NCBI GenBank assembly: GCA_910579865.1
Contig: CAJTXA010000006.1
Coordinates: 1-64,000 of the forward strand
DNA: 64,000 bases
Direction: 5' to 3'
From: an uncultured Lachnospiraceae bacterium
GTDB lineage: Bacteria > Bacillota > Clostridia > Lachnospirales > Lachnospiraceae
A program made the translations under genes and the position numbers. Of this stretch, positions 32,177 through 40,610 are shown piece by piece. Under the pieces are notes generated by a model. The model saw only the letters and a list, made by a program, of their open reading frames with translations, had not been told where the DNA came from and made no database searches. Positions within the stretch are counted from its first letter, which is position 1, and each line of letters begins with the position of its first letter.

Positions 32177-35080
32177 TTATCTTGCTACTTCTTCCATAAT
32201 ATAGGCTTCTACTTGATCGCCTTCCTTGATATCATTAAACTTCTCAAAAACAAGGCCACACTCATAACCAGCAGCTACTTCTTTTACATCATCTTTAAAC
32301 CGCTTTAAAGAAGCCAATGCTCCATCAAAAAGCTGTTCTCCTTCTCTTGACACACGGCACTTTGCTCCTCTTTGGAACTTACCATCTAAAACATAAGAAC
32401 CTGCAATTGTGCCAACACCAGAAGCCTTAAAGATTTGACGTACCTCTGCATGACCAATAACCTTTTCTTCAAAAACAGGATCTAACATTCCCTTCATCGC
32501 TGCTTCTACATCTTCTATTGCATTATAAATAACTCGATACAAACGAATATCTACATTTTCTCTCTCTGCAATATTCTTTGCTGTTGGATCTGGTTTTACA
32601 TTAAATCCAATAATAATTGCATTGGAAGCAGAAGCCAAGCTAACATCTGATTCATTTACTGCACCAACACCGCCATGGATAACCTTTACTACTACTTCTT
32701 CATTGGAAAGTTTAATCAAACTTTGCTTAATTGCTTCTACAGAACCTTGCACATCTGCTTTTACAATAATATTCAGTTCCTTTACATTTCCAGCCTTAAT
32801 CTGAGAAAACAGATCATCTAATGACATCTTAGCCTTTGTATCCTCTAATAACTTTTCTTTACCTTGAGAAATAAAGGTCTCCGCAAAACTTCTTGCTTCT
32901 TTTTCAGAATCACATGCTACAAAGATTTCTCCTGCATTTGGAACATCATTTAGGCCTAAAATTTCCACTGGTGTAGATGGAGTTGCCTCTTTTACTCTGC
33001 GTCCCTTATCATCAATCATTGCACGTACTTTTCCATGACAAGACCCTGCTGCAATGACATCTCCAACATGTAATGTTCCCTTTTGCACCAATACTGTTGC
33101 AACTGGCCCTCTTCCCTTATCTAACTGTGCCTCTATTACCAAGCCACGTGCTTTTCGGTTTGGATTTGCTTTTAGTTCCTTTACTTCTGCTGTTAAAAGA
33201 ATCATCTCTAACAGCTCTTCTATTCCTTCCTTTGTATGAGCAGATACGGGAACAAATACTGTAGTACCACCCCAATCCTCTGCTACTAATTCATGTTCAA
33301 TTAATTCCTGTTTTACACGATCCACATTGGCACTTGGCTTATCTATTTTATTAACTGCTACAATAATCTCTAGTCCAGCCGCCTTTGCATGGCTAATTGC
33401 CTCCACTGTTTGAGGCATTACACCATCATCCGCTGCCACTACTAAGATTGCAATATCTGTTGATTGCGCTCCACGCATACGCATAGCGGTAAATGCTTCA
33501 TGTCCTGGCGTATCCAAAAATGTTATTTTCTGTCCATTAATTTCCACTACATACGCACCAATATGTTGTGTAATACCACCTGCTTCTTTTGCAATCACAT
33601 TTGTTGAACGAATCGCATCCAAAAGAGAGGTTTTTCCATGATCCACGTGTCCCATTACACAGATAACTGGTGGACGTGCTATCATCTTACTTTCATCTTC
33701 CTCTTCTTCTCTTAATAACTCTTCAATTACATCTACTTTTACTTCTTTTTCACAGATTACTTCATACTCTAATGCAATCTCTTCTGCCGTTTCAAAATTT
33801 ACTTCCTGATTAATTGTTACCATCTTTCCCTGTAAAAACAGCTTCTTTACTACAGCAGAAGGTTGTAATTTCATTTTTTCTGCTAATTCTTTAATCGTAA
33901 TTACTTCTGGTATTTGAATTACTTTAATTTCAGGTTCTTTTTCCACTTGTTTTTGTGGCTTTACCATCTCTGGAATTGGTTTTCCAAATTTTTTCGAAAT
34001 TGGACGATCTTCAAATTTATTTGTCTTTTCCTTCCGATCCTTTTCTGGACGATCTTGTCGTCTTTCTGTCTTTACTTCAATAAAATCTGGTCTTGCCTTT
34101 TCAATCTTTTTATCTAAAGAATCTCTTCTGCCACTATTATTTCTTCCTGTATTTTCTCTGTCTTTATTATAACCTCCCTGTGAACGGCCTCCCTGACGAT
34201 TATTATCTCGATTATAGTTACTTTGTCCTCTATCGTTTTTTTGACCTTCACGATTCTCTCTGTTATAACCGCCTTGTGTTCTGTCACTTCTTGAGTTATT
34301 TCGATTGTCTCGATTATAACCGCCCTGTCCTCTTTCATTCCGATTTGAATTATTTCTTTCATTTCTCGTTAAATTCTCTCGGTTCTCTCTTTCACCTTGA
34401 TTTTCTCTTTCGTTTCTTTGACTATCTCGATTGTCTCTTTCATTTCGGTTTAAATTATCTCGATTATAAGTTCCTTGTCCTTTCTCATTTCTTTGGCTGT
34501 TTCGATTGTCTCGATTATAACTGCCCTGTCCTCTTTCATTTCGATTTTGGCCATCTCTGTTATAGTTATTTTGTCCTTTCTCATTTCGATTCCCACGCTG
34601 CCCGCTGTTTTGATTATTTCCTGTTCTTTGATTATTATTTCTGGTTGGCTGCGCACTATTTTGTGGATTATAAACAACAGAAACCTTTTTCTTATGTTCC
34701 TGTCCATTCTCTGTTTTTACCTCTTCTTTTACAGATTCATTCTTTCCATTTTCTGCTTTTACCTCTGTTTTTCCTGTTTCCGTTCTTTTTCCCTCCATTT
34801 TTGTATTTTCTGTTTTTATCTCTTTTCCTTTTGTTTCATTCTTTTCTTCTGTCTTCGTAATTCCTTTTCCTTCTGTCTTTGTTTTCGTTTCTGCTTTTCC
34901 TAAACTTTTTGTTACAGCCAAATGCTTTTTCACCTTTTCTGCTACGTCTTCTTCAATACTAGAATTTGCCACAAAGCGTTTTCCATTATTATCAATAGAA
35001 AGTGCATCCAACGCACTGATAATATCAATATTCTTTTTATCCATCTGATTTGCAAGTTCACTTATTTTAATTTTCGCCAT
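32177..35080 (-). CDS. infB: Translation initiation factor IF-2 with an N/R/G-rich repeat region
   Basis: A 967-residue initiation GTPase. An N-terminal IF2_N module (MAKIKISELANQM...) is followed by a Lys/Glu/Thr-rich stretch (~61-130). Residues ~141-320 form a low-complexity Asn/Arg/Gly/Asp-rich region with seven Tyr-Asn-Arg/Lys-Asp/Glu units. The second IF2_N, G domain (GHVDHGKTSLLDAI, DTPGHEAF, NKIDKP) and C-terminal beta-barrels are normal. ATG 35080 follows GGAGGT; the in-frame start 57 bp upstream lies inside the L7Ae-like gene. IF-2 N-termini vary widely, but this repeat is notable. Confidence 0.96.
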   Translation of the reverse strand: MAKIKISELANQMDKKNIDIISALDALSIDNNGKRFVANSSIEEDVAEKVKKHLAVTKSLGKAETKTKTEGKGITKTEEKNETKGKEIKTENTKMEGKRTETGKTEVKAENGKNESVKEEVKTENGQEHKKKVSVVYNPQNSAQPTRNNNQRTGNNQNSGQRGNRNEKGQNNYNRDGQNRNERGQGSYNRDNRNSQRNEKGQGTYNRDNLNRNERDNRDSQRNERENQGERENRENLTRNERNNSNRNERGQGGYNRDNRNNSRSDRTQGGYNRENREGQKNDRGQSNYNRDNNRQGGRSQGGYNKDRENTGRNNSGRRDSLDKKIEKARPDFIEVKTERRQDRPEKDRKEKTNKFEDRPISKKFGKPIPEMVKPQKQVEKEPEIKVIQIPEVITIKELAEKMKLQPSAVVKKLFLQGKMVTINQEVNFETAEEIALEYEVICEKEVKVDVIEELLREEEEDESKMIARPPVICVMGHVDHGKTSLLDAIRSTNVIAKEAGGITQHIGAYVVEINGQKITFLDTPGHEAFTAMRMRGAQSTDIAILVVAADDGVMPQTVEAISHAKAAGLEIIVAVNKIDKPSANVDRVKQELIEHELVAEDWGGTTVFVPVSAHTKEGIEELLEMILLTAEVKELKANPNRKARGLVIEAQLDKGRGPVATVLVQKGTLHVGDVIAAGSCHGKVRAMIDDKGRRVKEATPSTPVEILGLNDVPNAGEIFVACDSEKEARSFAETFISQGKEKLLEDTKAKMSLDDLFSQIKAGNVKELNIIVKADVQGSVEAIKQSLIKLSNEEVVVKVIHGGVGAVNESDVSLASASNAIIIGFNVKPDPTAKNIAERENVDIRLYRVIYNAIEDVEAAMKGMLDPVFEEKVIGHAEVRQIFKASGVGTIAGSYVLDGKFQRGAKCRVSREGEQLFDGALASLKRFKDDVKEVAAGYECGLVFEKFNDIKEGDQVEAYIMEEVAR
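34121..34660 (-). repeat. Degenerate coding repeats in the IF-2 N-terminus
   Basis: The segment encodes repeated blocks such as NRNERGQGSYNRDNRN and NRNERGQGGYNRDNRN, with seven Y-N-[RK]-[DE] units at uneven spacing. The DNA repeats CGATTATAA-type and TCTTTCATT-type words on the plus strand. It looks like internal duplication of a disordered, cationic region. Confidence 0.8.
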
Positions 35081-35081
35081 A

Positions 35082-35471
35082 CTACTTACTACCTCCGTTC
35101 TCTTCCCTGTTCCATTCACCTGTAACGATCTTTTCACCCTGAACTGTCTTTTCTTCTACGATTCCTATCATAATCAAACGTTTTATAATCGTATCCGCAA
35201 AATTTTTGTCAATAACTGCCAGGGATGCCCTGCTTTCCTTTCCCATGCCGTGGCCGAGCATTTCTTTTGTTCCATATATATAGAGAGGCACTTTATAGTA
35301 AGTACACATATTTCGAAACATTTTCCTGGTATTACCGGATGCATCGGCTGCTACAATCACCAGATATGCCTGGTTGCCTTTTACTGATTTCTCTGTCATA
35401 AATTCTCCACTGGCTGTTTTTCCTGCTCTTGTTGCCAGACCAATCATAGAGATTATCTTATCTTGCCTCAA
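35082..35471 (-). CDS. rplGA: L7Ae-family ribosome-associated RNA-binding protein (YlxQ-like)
   Basis: A 129-residue protein with an L7Ae/L30e/S12e/Gadd45 fold: GLATRAGKTASGEFMTEKSV, AYLVIVAADASGNTRKMF, and the kink-turn loop region VPLYIYGTKEMLGHGMGKESRASLAV. It overlaps rnpM by 14 bp and ends just before infB. In Firmicutes this gene regularly sits between rnpM (ylxR) and infB. It carries an unusual ~30-residue charged tail after the core. Confidence 0.9.
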   Translation of the reverse strand: MRQDKIISMIGLATRAGKTASGEFMTEKSVKGNQAYLVIVAADASGNTRKMFRNMCTYYKVPLYIYGTKEMLGHGMGKESRASLAVIDKNFADTIIKRLIMIGIVEEKTVQGEKIVTGEWNREENGGSK

Positions 35472-35736
35472 GTTCTGTCAACTCCTTTTCCAGTTGTTCA
35501 TAAACCTTATCTGGAATCGGCATCTTTAATGAACGTTCCAGCCCTTTATTCCTACGTGCCTTTATTAGACAATCCATAGAAGGACACAGATATGCACCTC
35601 TTCCATTTTTCTTTCCAGTTGCATCAATGAAAACTTCCTCTTCACTGGTCTTTAATACACGGATCATCTCTTTTTTATTTTTCTTCTCTCCACAGCCAGC
35701 ACATTGCCTTTGTGGTATCTTTTTTGTTACTGCCAA
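35458..35736 (-). CDS. rnpM: RnpM (YlxR) RNase P-associated protein
   Basis: A 92-residue basic protein with the family motifs RQCAGCGEKKNKKEMIRV (CxxC) and KKNGRGAYLCPSMDC (GRGAY). The family is known to bind RNA and to modulate RNase P activity. It lies between nusA and the L7Ae-like gene, its conserved place. Confidence 0.94.
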   Translation of the reverse strand: MAVTKKIPQRQCAGCGEKKNKKEMIRVLKTSEEEVFIDATGKKNGRGAYLCPSMDCLIKARRNKGLERSLKMPIPDKVYEQLEKELTELEAR

Positions 35737-35756
35737 TTTATCACTTCCTGCCTTTT

Positions 35757-36920
35757 TTATTCCCCATCAAACGTTTTTATTACTTCTTCGTCTTCTTTTT
35801 CTTGTACAGGTTCCTCTCCTTGTACAAGCTCCTCTTGTAACGTTTTTGTTGTATCATACTCATATAATCCACCAAATTCTTCTAATTCTCTTGCCTGTGT
35901 CTCATTTTTAATATCAATCTTATATCCAGTCAATCTTGCAGCCAATCTCGCATTTTGTCCTTCCTTTCCAATTGCCAAAGATAACTGAAAATCAGGAACA
36001 ACAACCTTTGCTGTTTTCTCTTCTTCATCTGCAATTACAGAAATTACCTTTGCTGGACTTAATGCATTTTCAATCAAAATTGCTGGATTCTCACTCCAAT
36101 TAATAATATCAATCTTTTCCCCTCGCAATTCATCTACAATAGCGTTGACTCTTGCACCGTTTACCCCAACACAAGATCCGACTGGATCCACATCTGGATT
36201 ATTCGACCAAACAGCAATTTTTGTTCGAGAACCTGCTTCTCTAGAAATACTTTTAATTTCTACTGTTCCATCTTTTACCTCTGTTACTTCTGCTTCAAAT
36301 AATCTCTTTACCAATTCTGGATGTGTTCTAGAAACTAATATTTTTGGCCCTTTTGTTGTATCCTTTACTTCCAAAATATAGAGTTTTATACGTTCTGTTG
36401 GAAGAAAATTTTCTCCCTTTACTTGTTCATTTTCCATCAGCATAGCATCTGCTTTTCCAAGATTTACACTGATATTCTTACCTACATAACGCTGAACAAT
36501 ACCTGTTACAATATCTTTTTCTTTTTCAAGATATTGATTATACAGGGATTTTCTTTCTTCTTCTCGAATTTTCTGTAAAATTACGTTTTTTGCATTTTGT
36601 GTTGCAATACGTCCAAACTCTTTTGATTTAATTTCAATTTGTGCAATATCTCCAAGATTATACCGAATATCTCGAATCTTTGCATCCGCAAGACTAATCT
36701 GCGTCACATCATCTTCTACTTCTTCTACTACTGTTTTTTCTGCCATTACTTTAAAATCACCTGTTTCACGATTAATTGTAACCTTTACATTATCCGCCTT
36801 TCCAAAGTGATTTTTACATGCAGTCAGCAGAGAATTTTCAATCGCTTCAATTAAAGTGTCCTTGCTGATATCCTTTTCTTTTTCAAGAGTATTCAGTGCC
36901 TCAATTAGTTCCTTATTCAT
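35757..36920 (-). CDS. nusA: Transcription termination/antitermination factor NusA
   Basis: A 387-residue protein: an N-terminal RNAP-binding domain, an S1 domain (~135-200) and two KH domains with the conserved DPVGSCVGVNGARVNAIVDE and LAIGKEGQNARLAARLTGYK. It stops after an acidic tail and has no C-terminal AR repeats, as is normal in Firmicutes. It follows rimP by 35 bp. Confidence 0.97.
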   Translation of the reverse strand: MNKELIEALNTLEKEKDISKDTLIEAIENSLLTACKNHFGKADNVKVTINRETGDFKVMAEKTVVEEVEDDVTQISLADAKIRDIRYNLGDIAQIEIKSKEFGRIATQNAKNVILQKIREEERKSLYNQYLEKEKDIVTGIVQRYVGKNISVNLGKADAMLMENEQVKGENFLPTERIKLYILEVKDTTKGPKILVSRTHPELVKRLFEAEVTEVKDGTVEIKSISREAGSRTKIAVWSNNPDVDPVGSCVGVNGARVNAIVDELRGEKIDIINWSENPAILIENALSPAKVISVIADEEEKTAKVVVPDFQLSLAIGKEGQNARLAARLTGYKIDIKNETQARELEEFGGLYEYDTTKTLQEELVQGEEPVQEKEDEEVIKTFDGE

Positions 36921-36955
36921 TTTTTCTGGTTCCTCCTTTATATTCTGCCAGTTTT

Positions 36956-37423
36956 TTAAAAGTCGAATGTCAGACGGATTAGTGCGATATCTGCTCTTGG
37001 AATCTGAAGTATCTCCTCATTCTCTACTTGCACTGTTACCGTTTTCTTGTCAAATGCTTGTAACAATCCAATATATTCCTTTTTCTTATTAAGAGGCTTA
37101 AACAAACGAATTTCTACCTCTTCTCCAATACTTCTAGAAAAATCCTTATCTTTTTTTAATGGCCTTCCAAGCCCGGGAGAACTTACTTCTAAAATATAAG
37201 CATCCTTAATAAAGTCTTCTCGATCCAATAAATCACTTAATGCTCTGGAAACAATTTCACAATCATCAACTGTAATTCCCCCGTCTTTGTCAATATAAGC
37301 ACGAAGATACCAATTACTTCCTTCCTTTACATATTCCACATCTACCAATTCAAATTGGTTTTTTTCTATAATAGGCAGCAACAACTTTTCTGTCTTTTGT
37401 TCATAATCTTCTCTTTTCGCCAT
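36956..37423 (-). CDS. rimP: Ribosome maturation factor RimP
   Basis: A 155-residue protein for 30S maturation: an N-terminal alpha/beta domain with NWYLRAYIDKDGGITVDDCE and SRALSDLLD, EVSSPGLGRPLKKDKDF, and a C-terminal SH3-like domain. ATG 37423 is favoured over a GTG three codons upstream; AAGGAAGT precedes both. It is the first gene of the rimP-to-ribF cluster and has a hairpin-bearing leader. Confidence 0.96.
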   Translation of the reverse strand: MAKREDYEQKTEKLLLPIIEKNQFELVDVEYVKEGSNWYLRAYIDKDGGITVDDCEIVSRALSDLLDREDFIKDAYILEVSSPGLGRPLKKDKDFSRSIGEEVEIRLFKPLNKKKEYIGLLQAFDKKTVTVQVENEEILQIPRADIALIRLTFDF

Positions 37424-37509
37424 AGATACCACTTCCTTTCACTGGCATGTAGTCTTCCTGCATTATTTCCTTGTTTTCTTTGAAACAATGTCTGCTTGCA
37501 TACATACAT

Positions 37510-37537
37510 AAAGAGTGGACTTATCAGCCCACTCTTT
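37510..37537. promoter_or_regulatory. Hairpin in the rimP-nusA leader
   Basis: AAAGAGTGG (37510-37518) and CCACTCTTT (37529-37537) form a perfect 9-bp stem about 20-50 nt downstream of the predicted minus-strand start. It could be an attenuator for the nusA cluster or a block to antisense transcription; only three T's follow on the minus strand. Confidence 0.5.
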
Positions 37538-37561
37538 TAGTTAATCATTATTATCATAACT

Positions 37562-37590
37562 ATGATAACACCGATACAGCAAGATTGCAA
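37562..37590 (-). promoter_or_regulatory. Promoter of the rimP-nusA-infB cluster
   Basis: TTGCAA (37585-37590), a 17-bp spacer and TATCAT (37562-37567) lie on the minus strand, giving a leader of about 130 nt before rimP that contains the 37510-37537 hairpin. Confidence 0.65.
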
Positions 37591-37650
37591 GCACTTTTTT
37601 CATTTTTTGGAAAATTCCCTCCTATATTTTAAATCGTTTTCCTCTTTCTC

Positions 37651-37679
37651 TAGACATCTTTTTTCTTTCATAGTAAAAT
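37651..37679 (+). promoter_or_regulatory. Promoter of the HAD phosphatase gene
   Basis: TAGACA (37651-37656), a 17-bp spacer and TAAAAT (37674-37679) lie 35 bp before the ATG, with AGGAGG between. Confidence 0.65.
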
Positions 37680-37713
37680 ATAAATCACTCAAACCTACAG
37701 GAGGATTTTATTT

Positions 37714-38367
37714 ATGAAAAAATACTCTTATTTATTTTTTGATCTGGACGGAACCTTAACCGATCCGAAAATTGGCATTACAACATGTGTTGCCTATGCA
37801 TTGGAATCTTTTGGTATCCAAGTAACTAATCTTGATACATTAACCTGCTTTATCGGCCCTCCTCTTCTTGATTCTTTTATGGAATATTACCATCTTTCCA
37901 AAGAAGATGCAAAAAAGGCAGTTGAAAAATACCGAGAACGTTTTACTAAAATCGGGCTTTTTGAAAACCATATCTACGATGGAATAGAAGAGCTTCTAAA
38001 AGAATTAACTGCTTCTCACTATCAGCTTATTCTTGCCACCTCAAAACCTCATATTTATGCCAAAAAAATCTTGAAATTTTTTCATCTAGACTCCTATTTT
38101 TCTTTTTTAGCAGGAAGTGAACTAAATGGAACCCGTTCTAAAAAAGGAGAGGTAATTGCTTACGCATTAGAACAATATCCTATTTTGGATCGTTCCCAAG
38201 TACTTATGATTGGAGATAGAAAACACGATATTCTTGGAGCAAAAGAAAACCATCTCGACTCTATGGGAGTTCTCTTTGGCTATGGCAGCCGAGAAGAGCA
38301 TCTTTTAGCAGGTGCTGACTATATTCTGGAAAGTGTAGAGGAAATGCGAAAATTTTTCCTTACCTAA
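37714..38367 (+). CDS. HAD-superfamily phosphatase, phosphoglycolate phosphatase-like
   Basis: A 217-residue HAD subfamily IA hydrolase. Motif I FFDLDGTLTDP carries the nucleophile and acid/base aspartates. Motif II is LATSKPH, motif III the lysines around KKGEVIAYALEQ, and motif IV MIGDRKHDILGAK. A C1 cap (~17-85) is present. The substrate could be phosphoglycolate, pyrophosphate or a 5'-nucleotide; the family alone does not decide. It is monocistronic and convergent with the polyphosphate kinase gene, with only 10 bp between stops. Confidence 0.88.
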   Translation: MKKYSYLFFDLDGTLTDPKIGITTCVAYALESFGIQVTNLDTLTCFIGPPLLDSFMEYYHLSKEDAKKAVEKYRERFTKIGLFENHIYDGIEELLKELTASHYQLILATSKPHIYAKKILKFFHLDSYFSFLAGSELNGTRSKKGEVIAYALEQYPILDRSQVLMIGDRKHDILGAKENHLDSMGVLFGYGSREEHLLAGADYILESVEEMRKFFLT

Positions 38368-38377
38368 AAAATCCTCT

Positions 38378-39880
38378 TTATTTTTCCTTTAATCGTTTTT
38401 CAATTGCTTCCACTACTGTTTCTAATACCTTTACCCTTGCATACTGTTTTGAATTTGCCTCCACCACAGTCCATGGTGCATACGTAGTGGAAGTACGTAC
38501 TAACATCTCATCTACAGCCTTCTCATACTCGTCCCACTTTGCCCGATTTCTCCAGTCTTCATCTGTAATCTTCCATTGTTTCTCTGGTGTTTCCATTCTA
38601 TCTTTAAATCTTCTTTCCTGCTCCTCTTTATCAATCTGCATCCAAAACTTTAATATAATTGCTCCAGAATTTACTAGATGTTCTTCCATCTCATTGATTT
38701 CCTGATAAGCTCGCTTCCATTCAGCTGTACTGCAAAATCCCTCAATACGTTCTACCATAACCCGTCCATACCAAGTGCGGTCAAAAATTGCAATATGCCC
38801 TGCCTTTGGCATCTTATTCCAAAAACGCCAAAGATAATGATGTTTTCGTTCAATATCATTTGCCGCAGAAGTTGGACAAACCGCATAACCTCTTGGATCT
38901 AATTTACTGGTCAGTCGTCGAATTGCTCCTCCCTTTCCTGCTGCATCCCATCCTTCAAAAGCAAGAATCACTGGAATCCGCCGGCGGTATAACTCACTAT
39001 GCAAAATTTCCACTTTTTTTTGTAACTTATCTAACTGTTGTTTATACTCTTTCTCAGAAAGATTTTTCGATAAATCTACACCAGACAGTACACCAATTTG
39101 ATATGTTTTTTCAAATGATTCTTCTGTTTTGAACTTTGCAATCTGTTCTTCTATTTCATCTCTATGCTTTTTCTTAACTAATGCCTCTTGTAATCGGTGG
39201 ATAACAATATTCATAATCTTTACTGCTGCATATTCCTTATCTGTTGCCTCCACAATTGTCCATGGTGCAAATTCAAAATCGGTCTGTTCTAACATTTCAT
39301 CACACAGAGAAAGATATTCTTTATACTCTTTATTTCGATCCCAATCTTCCTTCTTTACTCTCCAAGCAGTTTCTTTATTCTCACTTAATTTTTTAAAACG
39401 TTTCTCTTGTTCCTTTTTTGAAATATAAAGAAATAACTTAATAATAACAGTTCCATCATCAGTAAGCTGCTTTTCAAAGCTTCGTATATCTGCAAACGCA
39501 AAAGGAATCTGCTTTTTTGGTGTCAATCCTTCAAACCGATCTCCTAATACCCTTCGATACCAACTTCGATCAAAAATAGCAATTCTTCCAGTTTCTGGTG
39601 TTTTTGACCAAAACCTCCATAAAAATGGTCGCATTTTCTCTTCTTCTGTCTCCCGATTTACTGTATATACATCAAATCCTCTTGGATCTAATGCCTGAAT
39701 TAACTTATTAATCTGTACCCCTTTTCCAGAAGCACCAATTCCCTCAAATGCAATCATAATTGGAATATTCGCTGCCTTACACTCTCTTTGCAAATGAGAT
39801 AACTCTACTCCCATTTTTTCTAACTTTGCTTTTGCTTCCTCCTTTTTTAACTTTTTCGATAAATCCACTTTTTCTAACAT
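38378..39880 (-). CDS. pap: Two-domain PPK2-type polyphosphate:AMP phosphotransferase
   Basis: A 500-residue protein built of two PPK2 domains (~15-240 and ~270-495). This family phosphorylates AMP (or ADP) with inorganic polyphosphate. The second domain has the full Walker A FEGWDAAGKGGAIRRL, the lid-region DPRG and IAIFDRTWYGRV. The first has FEGIGASGKGVQINKL, lacking the Walker-A aspartate, and IAIFDRSWYRRV. As in known two-domain PAPs, probably only the C-terminal half is catalytic. ATG follows AAAGGAGGG. Direct repeats flank its promoter region. Confidence 0.9.
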   Translation of the reverse strand: MLEKVDLSKKLKKEEAKAKLEKMGVELSHLQRECKAANIPIMIAFEGIGASGKGVQINKLIQALDPRGFDVYTVNRETEEEKMRPFLWRFWSKTPETGRIAIFDRSWYRRVLGDRFEGLTPKKQIPFAFADIRSFEKQLTDDGTVIIKLFLYISKKEQEKRFKKLSENKETAWRVKKEDWDRNKEYKEYLSLCDEMLEQTDFEFAPWTIVEATDKEYAAVKIMNIVIHRLQEALVKKKHRDEIEEQIAKFKTEESFEKTYQIGVLSGVDLSKNLSEKEYKQQLDKLQKKVEILHSELYRRRIPVILAFEGWDAAGKGGAIRRLTSKLDPRGYAVCPTSAANDIERKHHYLWRFWNKMPKAGHIAIFDRTWYGRVMVERIEGFCSTAEWKRAYQEINEMEEHLVNSGAIILKFWMQIDKEEQERRFKDRMETPEKQWKITDEDWRNRAKWDEYEKAVDEMLVRTSTTYAPWTVVEANSKQYARVKVLETVVEAIEKRLKEK

Positions 39881-39894
39881 AAAAAACCCTCCTT

Positions 39895-39970
39895 TATAGA
39901 TAAACTATCATTTCTGTATTTTTATCTATTATTGTACACGAAATTCCTAATTATATCTATAGATAAACTA
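39895..39970 (-). promoter_or_regulatory. 13-bp direct repeats flanking the pap promoter region
   Basis: TATAGATAAACTA occurs at 39895-39907 and 39958-39970 with 63-bp spacing. On the minus strand a TACAAT -10 box lies between them without a good -35. One copy lies upstream of the -10 and one between it and the pap start, suggesting binding sites for an activator or repressor. Confidence 0.5.
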
Positions 39971-39982
39971 CAACATTTTGTT

Positions 39983-40471
39983 TCAATTTTTTAACCATAG
40001 CCTGTCACGTACTTTCATTAAAGTATAACCCAAAAGATTTTTTCCCTTCCATTCCTGTAAAGAAAAACGTCTTTTATCCTTCATAGATAACCCTATTCCC
40101 CAGATACAATCCCGCACAGCACACTCTGCTAAAACTGCATCTTTTGTAGACAAAAGTTTGTTTTTTAATTCTTCATTCTGTCCAAATTTAGCTAATAATC
40201 CCTCATAAACAATAATCTGACGTACCCCATTCCAAATAATATCCTCATAATTTTTAACCGAACGCCCAAGCATCTTTATTTTTCCTGCTTGATTTGTCTC
40301 TAAAATCTTTTTCGCAACTTCCCAATCTTGAAATAATTCTGCCTTTTTATACATCATATATTGTTCCATAGAAGAAAACCTTTTTTCATCTATCCAAAAC
40401 TCAGACAAATACCAATTACTTAAAAATCCATTTTCTTCCTCTGGATTGTGAAAACATATCACTTGTCTCAT
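39983..40471 (-). CDS. NADAR-family protein (YbiA-like)
   Basis: A 162-residue protein of the NADAR (YbiA/DUF1768) family. Visible motifs are FLSNWYLSEF, the SSMEQYMMYKKAELF helix, GRSVKNYEDIIW, ECAVRDCIWGIG and the C-terminal WKGKNLLGYTLMKVRDRLW. Members are N-glycosidases acting on riboflavin intermediates or on ADP-ribosylated bases/NAD derivatives; which one applies here is not clear. ATG 40471 follows AGAGGAAA; an in-frame start 36 bp upstream is less likely. No toxin partner (such as a DarT-like ADP-ribosyltransferase) is next to it. Confidence 0.88.
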   Translation of the reverse strand: MRQVICFHNPEEENGFLSNWYLSEFWIDEKRFSSMEQYMMYKKAELFQDWEVAKKILETNQAGKIKMLGRSVKNYEDIIWNGVRQIIVYEGLLAKFGQNEELKNKLLSTKDAVLAECAVRDCIWGIGLSMKDKRRFSLQEWKGKNLLGYTLMKVRDRLWLKN

Positions 40472-40536
40472 TCTTTTTTCCTCTTCTCTAAAAACAACAA
40501 ATAGCACATTTTACGAACAATTCTTATATTAAATTA

Positions 40537-40574
40537 AAAAGTCGGAAATACCTTTCTATTTGTATTCCCGACAC
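40537..40574 (-). terminator. Terminator of the microcompartment operon
   Basis: On the minus strand GTCGGGAATAC and GTATTTCCGAC form an 11-bp stem with one mismatch, followed by TTTTT. It lies 37 bp after the DeoR regulator stop. Confidence 0.8.
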
Positions 40575-40610
40575 CAAATTTTATTATTTCATTTATCATC
40601 AATAGGTCTT

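Noticed and set aside
34121..34660. CRISPR-like repetitive appearance
   Set aside because: The repeats are uneven, degenerate and in frame with IF-2, with no unique spacers of constant length.
34093..34903. Long plus-strand frames rich in Phe, Tyr and Cys opposite infB
   Set aside because: They are antisense shadows of the IF-2 repeats and charged linker.
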